This document shows, piece by piece, positions 21,982 through 29,262 of a DNA stretch of 37,401 bases. The position numbers and the translations under genes were made by a program. Origin of the DNA: Chlorobiales bacterium. Its GTDB lineage: Bacteria > Bacteroidota > Chlorobiia > Chlorobiales > JACMJS01. The first letter of the stretch is position 1; each line of letters begins with the position of its first letter. The stretch spans positions 1 to 37,401 of the forward strand of contig JACMJS010000079.1 in the NCBI GenBank assembly GCA_014380515.1, read 5' to 3'. Below the pieces are notes generated by a model that did not search any database, had not been told where the DNA came from, and worked only from the letters and a program-made list of their open reading frames with translations.

Positions 21982-23973
21982 GTGCCCGATTTAAAATCGC
22001 CGCCGAAACTCTCTTCGGCTGTTCAGCAACTCCGCGAGAAACTCCGCACCTTGGAGCCAGGCAGCGAGCGCGCCGATGTGCTCAACCTGATCGCGGCGGA
22101 ACTCAAATACAGCGAACCGCTTCGCGCGCAAGACGCCGCCAAAGAATCCTACGCGATTTCAACCGCGCTCGGATACACCCGAGGCGCGGCCTACAGCCTC
22201 ATCAACAGCGGCTACGCGGAGTGGCGGCTCGGTTTGTTCGGCAGCGCGCTCACCAAATCGCTCGATGCCCTTTCACACTTTGAACAGACCGCCGATAAAT
22301 ATGGTGAGGCCGACGCGCTCAATACCATCGGCCTGATTAGCAATTCGCTCGGCGACGGCGAAAAGGCAATGCACTACTACGAACAGTCGCTGAAAATCCG
22401 TGAAGCCACCGGCGACCGGCAAGGCATGGCGGTTTGTCTCAACAACATCGGTGAGTTTCACCTCAGCAACGGCGACTATGCGGGCGCACTCGAGTGTTAT
22501 ACGCAAAGCCTGAAACTCAAGGAAGGCGACGGCGGCTGGGGACGGGCACGGGCGTTGAGCGGTCTCGGTCTCGTCTACCTGAAAATGGGCGACGCCGCCA
22601 ATTCGCTGCGTTTCTACACCGACGCGCTGCGGCTGCGCGAGGAGATCGGCGACGTCGCCGGTCAGGCCGCATCGCTCAACAGCCTTGCGACCGTCTATCA
22701 GCACGGACACGACCTTGCAGCGGCGGAAGAACATTACTTGCAAAGTTTGAAAGTGTGCGAAGGCGAAGACCTCCGCACCGAGTATGTAGAAGCGTTGCTC
22801 GGTTTGGGAATGCTGTTTACCGAGTCGCATAAAACCCAGCGGGCGTTGCAGTACTTGCATCAAGCGTTGGCCGTGCCCAAGTCGGCGGCGGGCACGGAAG
22901 AAAACGTCAAGGAACTTACCGCATATGTGCATGGCGCCTTGGCCGATGCCTACCGGCAGGCCGGAGATTATGCGAGCGCGTTGGAACACTTCGAACGCTA
23001 TCATACGCTGGAGAAAGAATTCTTTAACGACGAAAGCGCGCGCAAAACACGTTTGCTTCAACTGCGCTATGAAGCCGAGCGACTCGCCCGCGAAACCGAG
23101 CAGCGACGCACCGAAACGAATTTGCTTAAAACGAAAAACGAGGAACTGGCCGAAGCCTTGCGCGAAACCGAACGGCAACGCGCCGAAGCCGAATGGCAAC
23201 AAGCCGAGGCGGAACGTCAACAGGCCGAAGCCGAGCGTCAGCACCGCGAAGCGGAACGGATGCGCGGCCTTTCGGAAAGCGCAAGTCAACTCAAAACGGA
23301 ATTGCTCAACATCGCCGCACATGATTTGAAGAATCCGTTGCAATCGATTTTGGGATTTGCCGACTTGCTGCGCGAAACGATTGAACAGGAAGAAACCCAA
23401 AACCTGCCGCTCAAGGCGATGGCCGGATCGATCTTCACATCGTCGCGACGGATGCTTTCGCTGATCGATGGATTGCTTGAGGCCGCGACCGTCGAGAGCG
23501 ACCGGTTCGAAATTCATCCGATGCCGATGGACTTCGCCGCGTTGGTGCGCACGCTCGTCAGTTCGATGGAGCCGCTCGCGGAGCGCAAACAGCAATCGAT
23601 CATCCTCACCGCGCCCGAAAGCCTGATGTTGACCGCCGATGCCAAGTGGCTGATGGACGCCGCCGAAAATCTTTTGAGCAATGCGATCAAATATTCGCCG
23701 CCGGGCAAACGGATTTGGGTGGATGTACTTCGCAACGCAACGCAAGCCGAACTCCGCGTGCGCGACGAAGGGCCGGGACTCGGTGAAGACGATTTGAAAA
23801 AAGCCTTCGGCAAGTTTCAACGTCTTTCGGCAAGGCCGACGGGCGGCGAATCATCGACCGGCTTGGGACTTTCCATCGTCAAGCGGCTTGTAGAACTGCA
23901 CGGCGGCAAGGCATGGGCGGAATCGGACGGCAAAGAAAAAGGCGCGACGTTCGTGCTCACATTGCCGGTGTGA
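21982..23973 (+). CDS. TPR-sensor histidine kinase 4 (cytosolic)
   Basis: 663 residues, starting at GTG (21982): no upstream in-frame ATG exists and the next Met lies deep inside the TPR region. TPR repeats run from about 20 to 360 (LNTIGLISNSLGDGEKAMHY, LNSLATVYQHGHDL). A strong coiled coil follows, built from four 7-residue units (397-424). HisKA has His447 in AAHDLKNPLQS; HATPase_c has LSNAIKYSPPG, VRDEGPGL and ESSTGLGLS. It lacks the insertion before the G1 box that its three neighbours carry, so it may show the ancestral form. No membrane segment and no receiver. Last of the four tandem paralogs. Confidence 0.92.
   Translation: MPDLKSPPKLSSAVQQLREKLRTLEPGSERADVLNLIAAELKYSEPLRAQDAAKESYAISTALGYTRGAAYSLINSGYAEWRLGLFGSALTKSLDALSHFEQTADKYGEADALNTIGLISNSLGDGEKAMHYYEQSLKIREATGDRQGMAVCLNNIGEFHLSNGDYAGALECYTQSLKLKEGDGGWGRARALSGLGLVYLKMGDAANSLRFYTDALRLREEIGDVAGQAASLNSLATVYQHGHDLAAAEEHYLQSLKVCEGEDLRTEYVEALLGLGMLFTESHKTQRALQYLHQALAVPKSAAGTEENVKELTAYVHGALADAYRQAGDYASALEHFERYHTLEKEFFNDESARKTRLLQLRYEAERLARETEQRRTETNLLKTKNEELAEALRETERQRAEAEWQQAEAERQQAEAERQHREAERMRGLSESASQLKTELLNIAAHDLKNPLQSILGFADLLRETIEQEETQNLPLKAMAGSIFTSSRRMLSLIDGLLEAATVESDRFEIHPMPMDFAALVRTLVSSMEPLAERKQQSIILTAPESLMLTADAKWLMDAAENLLSNAIKYSPPGKRIWVDVLRNATQAELRVRDEGPGLGEDDLKKAFGKFQRLSARPTGGESSTGLGLSIVKRLVELHGGKAWAESDGKEKGATFVLTLPV
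23170..23253 (+). repeat. Four 21-bp repeats encoding a heptad coiled coil
   Basis: Four consecutive 21-nt units encode ERQRAEA, EWQQAEA, ERQQAEA and ERQHREA (residues 397-424 of kinase 4). Each is one coiled-coil heptad, so gain or loss of a unit would preserve both frame and helix phase between sensor and kinase core. Confidence 0.75.
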
Positions 23974-23984
23974 ACCCCTCTGCG

Positions 23985-24006
23985 CTCCCCTTTATTCAAA
24001 GGGGAG
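23985..24006. repeat. Intergenic palindrome, dispersed family member
   Basis: CTCCCCTTTATTCAAAGGGG plus AG, preceded by CTGCG, lies 11 nt after the stop of kinase 4. It is a more perfect copy of the element at 9777-9804. As an RNA hairpin it could protect or end the transcript, but there is no U-tract. Confidence 0.65.
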
Positions 24007-24035
24007 AGTGATTAAAGGTAAATCCGTTTGTCGGG

Positions 24036-24060
24036 CCTCATTCCTCATTCTTCATTTTCC
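24036..24060. repeat. Short direct repeat, CTCATTC type
   Basis: The run CCTCATTCCTCATTCTTCAT followed by TTTCC is, on the reverse strand, GGAAAATGAAGAATGAGGAA... It resembles the repeat-like inserts inside kinases 1 and 5. The remaining part of the 265-nt gap 23974-24238 holds the palindrome above and the promoter below. Confidence 0.45.
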
Positions 24061-24116
24061 TGTCGTAACGCTTTCCTTAACGCCGCATCGCTCCGTCTTA
24101 ACGCCTGCTTTAACGC

Positions 24117-24144
24117 TTGCCCCTGCGCCCCGCCCGTAAATTTG
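24117..24144 (+). promoter_or_regulatory. Probable promoter of the VWA lipoprotein gene
   Basis: TTG at 24117-24119, a 17-nt spacer and TAAATTTG at 24137-24144 fit the Bacteroidota pattern. The leader to the ATG at 24239 would be about 90 nt and contains a good ribosome binding site, GGAGG at 24229-24233, 5 nt before the ATG. Confidence 0.5.
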
Positions 24145-24238
24145 CCTCATCAACCTTGACGCGATTGCCACCGGCGGCATCTAACCGGTAGCATGGTGTC
24201 AGGAATTTTTTTAACACATATCCAAAACGGAGGCAATT

Positions 24239-26212
24239 ATGTTGCAGGAAAAAAAGCAATCAGGAAAACTGAAATCCGAACGGAGGCAGGAAAACTGCTC
24301 TGAACCCCGCCAACTTTCGAAGGCGATGAATCTTGAAAGCGGTTACCGCCGCAGAGCCGCAAATCTGGCAAGCGTGATCGGCGCGATGGTTTTAGCCGCC
24401 GTGTTTTATGCGTGCGCGCCGCACAGCGAAGACGCACCCGTCATCAAGCCGCGTCAGGTTACGGGCACAACCGAACTCGCTCCGCCATCCTCTAAAAAAC
24501 CAACTTCCAAACCGACGACTGCTGAAACCGCGGACGACAAAACGCCCAAAGACAATCAGCAAACCGGCGGAGACCTTAGCAGCACGCGAATCGGCGCTGT
24601 GATGCGTTCCCTCCCGGAAGCCGAGCAATTGGGGAACACCGGCGTCGGTACCGGCGAAGGCGGATCAAGCGGCACCGTCGGCGGCGGACGCGGCGTGATC
24701 GGTGCGCCTTCGCCAATCCGTTATTCGAAGATAGATGCCCGTGATCGTGAAGGAGACGCCAAGTATTCCCGCGTGCCGGAAACGGCGTTCAACACGGAAG
24801 AATACGGCGTGATCGTTGAGAATGAATTTTTGGACGCCAAAGAAAACGCACTCTCGACGTTCTCCATCGATGTGGATGCCGCCTCCTACGCCAACATGCG
24901 CCGCTTCCTGACCCAAGGCGCGATGCCGCCTAAAGATGCGGTGCGCACCGAAGAACTCGTCAATTATTTCGACTATGATTATCCCGAGCCGGACGATGAG
25001 CATCCGTTCTCGATCACGACGGAAATGGCGGAGTGCCCGTGGAACAGCAGGCATAAACTGGTGCACATCGGATTGCAAGGCAAGCGTATTGCGACGGAAA
25101 ATCTGCCGCCCTCGAACATCGTCTTTCTCATCGATGTCTCAGGATCGATGGAAGATGAAAATAAATTACCGCTCCTCAGACAAGCCTTTGCACTGCTGGC
25201 GGGACAGTTGCGCGAGAAAGACCGCGTGTCGATGGTTGTCTATGCGGGCAGTGCGGGCGTCGTCCTGCCGCCGACGTCGGGCGCGAACAAACGCAAGATT
25301 TTAGAAGCTCTCGAGAAACTGCAGGCGGGCGGATCGACCGCAGGCGGCGAAGGCATTGAACTCGCGTACAAAATCGCCAAAGAGAATTTCATCGAAGACG
25401 GCAACAACCGCGTGATCCTTGCGACGGACGGCGACTTCAACGTCGGCACTTCGTCGGACGGCGATCTTGTCCGCTTGATCGAAAAGAAACGTGAATCGGG
25501 AATTTTCCTTACCGTGCTCGGTTTCGGAATGGGCAACTACAAAGATTCCAAGATGGAGCAACTCGCCGACAAGGGCAACGGCAACTCGGCCTATATCGAT
25601 AACATCATGGAAGCTCAAAAAGTATTGGTGAGTGAATTCGGCGGCACGCTTTTTACAATTGCCAAAGATGTCAAAATCCAAGTCGAGTTTAATCCGGCCA
25701 AAGTTCAGGATTACCGCTTGGTCGGTTACGAAAACCGGATGCTGAAAAAAGAAGATTTCAACGACGACAAAAAAGACGCCGGCGAAATTGGTTCGGGACA
25801 CAGTGTAACCGCGCTCTATGAAATCGTACCCGTGGGTGCCGAAGCGAAATCGAAGCCGGTTGATCCGCTGAAGTATCAAGCAAAGCAACAGGCTTCGGAG
25901 ACCGATGAAATGATGACGGTCAAGTTCCGCTACAAAGACCCGAAGGGAAGCACGAGCAAACTGATAACGAAAGTTTTGAAAGACGAATCGCGCGCGCTGC
26001 TGCAAACTTCGGAAAACTTCCGCTTCTCGGCGGCGGTCGCGGAGTTCAGCCACATTCTGCGCGATTCCAAATTCAAAGGTGAAGCGACCTACGCCGAAGT
26101 GCTCGCGCTTGCCAAAGGCGCGAAAGGCCGCGATGATCAAGGCTACCGCGCGGAGTTCATTCGCCTCGTCCAGATGGCGCAATCGCTCGGTGCGAGCGCG
26201 ATGAAAGAATAA
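24239..26212 (+). CDS. YfbK-like von Willebrand factor A lipoprotein
   Basis: 657 residues. The ATG at 24239 has a clear Shine-Dalgarno (GGAGG, 5 nt away), unusual here; ATG 24326 would give a more compact signal peptide. A hydrophobic stretch ends in FYAC, the probable lipidation Cys at about residue 60. A Thr/Lys-rich then Gly-rich linker follows. The VWA N-terminal region (FSTFSIDVDAASYANMRRFL) precedes a VWA domain with an intact MIDAS: DVSGSM from Asp299, a downstream GGSTAGG Thr, and TDGDFN. The C-terminal part matches the DUF3520-type tail of E. coli YfbK. VWA proteins bind partners through a metal ion; the partner is unknown. It is monocistronic by context: own promoter, and a terminator at 26368-26413. 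Confidence 0.9.
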   Translation: MLQEKKQSGKLKSERRQENCSEPRQLSKAMNLESGYRRRAANLASVIGAMVLAAVFYACAPHSEDAPVIKPRQVTGTTELAPPSSKKPTSKPTTAETADDKTPKDNQQTGGDLSSTRIGAVMRSLPEAEQLGNTGVGTGEGGSSGTVGGGRGVIGAPSPIRYSKIDARDREGDAKYSRVPETAFNTEEYGVIVENEFLDAKENALSTFSIDVDAASYANMRRFLTQGAMPPKDAVRTEELVNYFDYDYPEPDDEHPFSITTEMAECPWNSRHKLVHIGLQGKRIATENLPPSNIVFLIDVSGSMEDENKLPLLRQAFALLAGQLREKDRVSMVVYAGSAGVVLPPTSGANKRKILEALEKLQAGGSTAGGEGIELAYKIAKENFIEDGNNRVILATDGDFNVGTSSDGDLVRLIEKKRESGIFLTVLGFGMGNYKDSKMEQLADKGNGNSAYIDNIMEAQKVLVSEFGGTLFTIAKDVKIQVEFNPAKVQDYRLVGYENRMLKKEDFNDDKKDAGEIGSGHSVTALYEIVPVGAEAKSKPVDPLKYQAKQQASETDEMMTVKFRYKDPKGSTSKLITKVLKDESRALLQTSENFRFSAAVAEFSHILRDSKFKGEATYAEVLALAKGAKGRDDQGYRAEFIRLVQMAQSLGASAMKE

Positions 26213-26224
26213 CCCGAACCCTCT

Positions 26225-26360
26225 GTCCGCTTCGGGCGGACATCTCCCTTTAATCAAAGGGAGAAGTGGGTGAAGGCAATTTTCTTAACCTCGTTTTCTA
26301 CACCGCGCATTTTAACGCTGTCCCCTTTACCAAAGGGGACGTTCCGCTAGCAAGCGGGAC
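26225..26360. repeat. Cluster of four small palindromes
   Basis: GTCCGCTTCGGGCGGAC (26225-26241), CTCCCTTTAATCAAAGGGAG (26254-26273), GTCCCCTTTACCAAAGGGGA plus C (26320-26340), and the imperfect GTTCCGCTAGCAAGCGGGAC (26341-26360). The second and third share the CCC-TTT-AAA-GGG design of the repeats at 9781 and 23985. They sit downstream of the VWA gene and before its terminator. Confidence 0.65.
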
Positions 26361-26367
26361 AGAGGTT

Positions 26368-26413
26368 TCCGTCCGTTTCAGTGCTCCCCGCGCCGGAACG
26401 GACGGATTCTTTT
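26368..26413 (+). terminator. Rho-independent terminator of the VWA gene
   Basis: TCCGTCCGTT (26368-26377) pairs perfectly with AACGGACGGA (26397-26406), followed by TTCTTTTT. The stem is 10 bp with a 19-nt loop. It stands 155 nt beyond the stop and separates the VWA gene from the GH13 gene. Confidence 0.65.
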
Positions 26414-26487
26414 TGGTGTATTAGGGGCGGCAAAAATCATCACTGCCGCAATCGTCCTTTGACCCAAAAACCTAAAACCATATCACC

Positions 26488-28140
26488 ATGGCTCAGATTG
26501 AGTTCAAACTCTTTGCCCCGAACAACAACGCCGTGTCGCTCAAGGGCGACTTCTCCGATTGGAAAGACATTCCGATGACGCGCGGCGACGACGGTAATTT
26601 CCGCACCAGCGTTGATCTCGCCGACGGTCGCCACCTCTATAAATTTCACTTGCAATCCAAAAGTTGGTTTTTCAAACCCGATCAATGGGTCGATGTCGTT
26701 GATCCTTACGCGACGGCCATCGACAAAAATTCACAGTGCGGCGCAATCAACGTTAAAAACGGTCAGCGAATCATCGATGAATACGTCTGGCGGCACGACG
26801 ATAAGCCCTTGCCTTCCGATCACGAACTCGTGATCTATGAATTGCACGTCGCCGATTTTTCCGGCGGCGAACCGGACGCCTACAAACGCGGCAAATATGA
26901 AAACGTGGTCGAGAAGCTGGATTACCTCACGGGTCTCGGCATCAATGCGATTGAACTCATGCCCATCAAAGAATATCCGGGCGACTACGGCTGGGGCTAC
27001 AACCCGCGACACTTCTTCGCCACCGTTTCGTCCTACGGCGAAACTTACGACCTCAAACATCTCGTCGATGAATGCCACGCCCGCGGCATCCGCGTCATTA
27101 TGGACGGCATCTACAGCCACGCCGAATCCGAATCGCCGCTCACGCAAATCGATCACGACTACTGGTTTCATCACGACCCGCAAGACAAGGAAAATAATTG
27201 GGGGCCGGAGTTCAACTATGAATTTTTCGATGAACGCTTTCACACGAAACCCGCATGGACGTTCATCCGCGATTCGATTTGCTTTTGGATTCAGGAGTAT
27301 CACATCGATGGTATCCGCTACGACGCCGCGCGGCAGATCAACAGTTTTGAGTTCATGCACTTCATCGTTCAGGAAACCAAAAAGGAAGCGGGCATGAAAC
27401 CGTTTTACAACGTCGCCGAATTTCTCCCGCAGAACCCCGCCGTTACCGGCCCCGACGGCCCGATGGATGGCGCGTGGCACGATAATTTTTATTACCGCAT
27501 CACGGAGCACCTTACCGGAAAAACGTTCGATATCGAAGGCTTGAAAACCGTTATCGATGCCAAACGCGAAGGCTTTCCCGGCGCAACGAATGTGGTGAAC
27601 TACCTCACCAACCACGATCACAACCATCTCATGCCCGACCTCGCTGACGCCGGACTCTTTGACGACGCGGCCTTCCGGCGTGCAAAACTCGGTTCGGCGA
27701 TTTTGATGACCGCCGTCGGCATCCCGCTGATCTGGATGGGCGAAGAGTTCGGCGAGTATAAATACAAGTCGGAAAGCGAAAGCAAGATCGAGTGGGCACT
27801 CTTGGGCAACGATCAAAACCGCAGCCTCTTCGAACATTACAAAGGGCTGATCGCGCTGCGCAAAAATAATCACGCGCTTTACACCGAGAACATTACGTTC
27901 TTCCATGAAGACGCGGAAGCCAAAGTGCTGGCGTACGTGCGGTGGAATGACGAAGGCTCGAAGGTCGTCGTGATTCTGAATTTCTCAGGACAATTCCTCG
28001 GCAACCACACGATTCCGAACTTTCCTGACAACGGCAAGTGGCGCGAATGGACACGCAGTTTTGACGTAGAGTCCGGTGATGGAAAACTCACGATTGACTT
28101 GCCGGAATACGAAGCCAAAGTACTCGTCTGGCAATCATAG
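26488..28140 (+). CDS. GH13 alpha-glucan enzyme with N-terminal CBM48/Ig-like domain (branching-enzyme/TreZ-like)
   Basis: 550 residues. Residues 1-90 are an E-set/CBM48-like domain (VSLKGDFSDWK, GRHLYKF). The (beta/alpha)8 barrel carries all four GH13 regions: DGIYSH (Asp206), GIRYDAA with nucleophile Asp279, NVAEF with acid/base Glu311, and LTNHDHN with transition-state Asp377. A C-terminal beta-sandwich ends the protein. The catalytic set is intact, so it acts on alpha-1,4/1,6 glucans; whether it is a branching enzyme, a trehalohydrolase (TreZ) or an amylase cannot be settled here, and no glgA, treY or treS neighbour helps. No signal peptide: cytosolic glycogen or trehalose metabolism is likely. 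No Shine-Dalgarno is seen. Confidence 0.85.
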   Translation: MAQIEFKLFAPNNNAVSLKGDFSDWKDIPMTRGDDGNFRTSVDLADGRHLYKFHLQSKSWFFKPDQWVDVVDPYATAIDKNSQCGAINVKNGQRIIDEYVWRHDDKPLPSDHELVIYELHVADFSGGEPDAYKRGKYENVVEKLDYLTGLGINAIELMPIKEYPGDYGWGYNPRHFFATVSSYGETYDLKHLVDECHARGIRVIMDGIYSHAESESPLTQIDHDYWFHHDPQDKENNWGPEFNYEFFDERFHTKPAWTFIRDSICFWIQEYHIDGIRYDAARQINSFEFMHFIVQETKKEAGMKPFYNVAEFLPQNPAVTGPDGPMDGAWHDNFYYRITEHLTGKTFDIEGLKTVIDAKREGFPGATNVVNYLTNHDHNHLMPDLADAGLFDDAAFRRAKLGSAILMTAVGIPLIWMGEEFGEYKYKSESESKIEWALLGNDQNRSLFEHYKGLIALRKNNHALYTENITFFHEDAEAKVLAYVRWNDEGSKVVVILNFSGQFLGNHTIPNFPDNGKWREWTRSFDVESGDGKLTIDLPEYEAKVLVWQS

Positions 28141-28160
28141 AACTACGCGAAACCGCGCAC

Positions 28161-28198
28161 GAAAAAACCGTTGTCTCCTGTACGACAACGGTTTTTTC
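28161..28198. terminator. Bidirectional terminator between convergent genes
   Basis: GAAAAAACCGTTGTC (28161-28175) and GACAACGGTTTTTTC (28184-28198) form a perfect 15-bp stem with an 8-nt loop and T-runs on both strands. It serves the GH13 gene (plus) and the double-receiver gene (minus). Confidence 0.92.
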
Positions 28199-28225
28199 TT
28201 TTCCATGAATCATTAAAAGCAGACT

Positions 28226-29164
28226 TTAATACGTCGGGCGCATCTGCAAGCGTTTGCGGGCGGCGGCCAGCGCATGCGCCAGTGAAACATTTGCGCTCAA
28301 AGCGGCGGGCGACAGCGGCGAGACGATGGGCGTGATGCGCAGTGAACTCTCCTCAGCCACCGGCTCGGTTGATACCCGGGCGAAATGCTTTTCAATCGCC
28401 AACTTCAACGAATCTTGAATCGCCTTGCGTTGAAACGGCTTGATGAAATAGCGGAACACCTGACCTTCGTTGATCAGGCGGATCGCCGTCTCCGAATCCT
28501 GACTGTCGCTAATTAAAATCGGCACGACGTCGCGGCATTGCTCGTGAAGCAACACCAGAAAATCAACACCGTCGGCATCGGCGAGATTGACTTCCGTGAT
28601 GAGCGCGGCGACGGGCGTTGTCGTGAGCACCTTGAACGCCTCACTGACCGAACCCGCCAAATGGACTTGATAATCTTGCGCGAACAAATCATTGAGCGCG
28701 GCCAGATGCAGATGATTGGTGTCAACGAAAAGGACGTGAGGTTTTGATGACGGCGCGGGCTTGGGCGAAACGGCATTGCGGGCTTTCTGAAAGCGTTCGT
28801 TCATTTCGCAGCCGAGCGCGATCGTTTCGCGCAGCCGGTCGGTGTTCCATGGCTTGCTGACGAATCGAAACACTTCGCCGGTATTGACCGAATTGATAAT
28901 GCCTTCAAGATCGCTGTAGCCAGTAAGTAAGATGCGGATGATGTCGGGATTGATTTCTTTGACGTGCCGCAAGAGTTCGTGGCCGAGCATCTCCGGCATC
29001 CGCTGATCGCTGACGATGACTTGCACGTCGTTTGCTTTGATAAGATCAATAGCGGTGTAGCCGTTTTGCGCAGTAAGGATATTGTAATGACGTTGAAAGG
29101 CGAACGAGAGCGCGGAAAGTATCGGCTGCTCGTCGTCGACAAATAAAATGGTTTGCTTCTTCAT
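28226..29164 (-). CDS. Tandem double-receiver response regulator without output domain
   Basis: 312 residues. Receiver 1 (5-125) is complete: acidic pair Asp10-Asp11, phosphoacceptor Asp53 in VSDQRMP, Thr81 in LTGYSD, Lys104 in SKPW. Receiver 2 (142-262) is degenerate: one of the acidic pair is lost (FVDTN), Glu191 stands where the phosphoacceptor Asp should be (ITEVNL), Ser replaces Thr, and Lys in IKPF remains. The last 50 residues are an Ala/Pro-rich tail, with no DNA-binding, HD-GYP or GGDEF domain. It probably passes phosphate or a conformational signal to other proteins, with receiver 2 possibly locked in an active-like state by Glu. The GAF histidine kinase gene lies 98 nt upstream on the same strand and is its likely partner. 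Confidence 0.88.
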   Translation of the reverse strand: MKKQTILFVDDEQPILSALSFAFQRHYNILTAQNGYTAIDLIKANDVQVIVSDQRMPEMLGHELLRHVKEINPDIIRILLTGYSDLEGIINSVNTGEVFRFVSKPWNTDRLRETIALGCEMNERFQKARNAVSPKPAPSSKPHVLFVDTNHLHLAALNDLFAQDYQVHLAGSVSEAFKVLTTTPVAALITEVNLADADGVDFLVLLHEQCRDVVPILISDSQDSETAIRLINEGQVFRYFIKPFQRKAIQDSLKLAIEKHFARVSTEPVAEESSLRITPIVSPLSPAALSANVSLAHALAAARKRLQMRPTY

Positions 29165-29262
29165 TGCGAAAAATTGTTTTCTGATAAAAGATTTTTATCG
29201 CCGTTTCATCGCTATTAACAGGGCTATTGCCGTTTGCGTTGCGGCGGTGTAGCAAGCGAGGC

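Noticed and set aside
22273-23820. 515-codon minus-strand frame opposite kinase 4
   Set aside because: It is a shadow of the coding strand: composition follows the plus-strand codon pattern, and no family motifs are visible. The same applies to the long antisense frames at 6921-8006, 26731-27906 and 29578-30834.
15378-23973. Repeated kinase cores as an insertion-sequence or transposon signature
   Set aside because: No transposase, terminal repeats or target duplications; the similarity is confined to the kinase catalytic domains and is explained by paralogy.
24036-24060. Start of a small gene within the CTCATTC repeat
   Set aside because: No open frame of useful length; it matches repeat-like DNA found elsewhere in the window.
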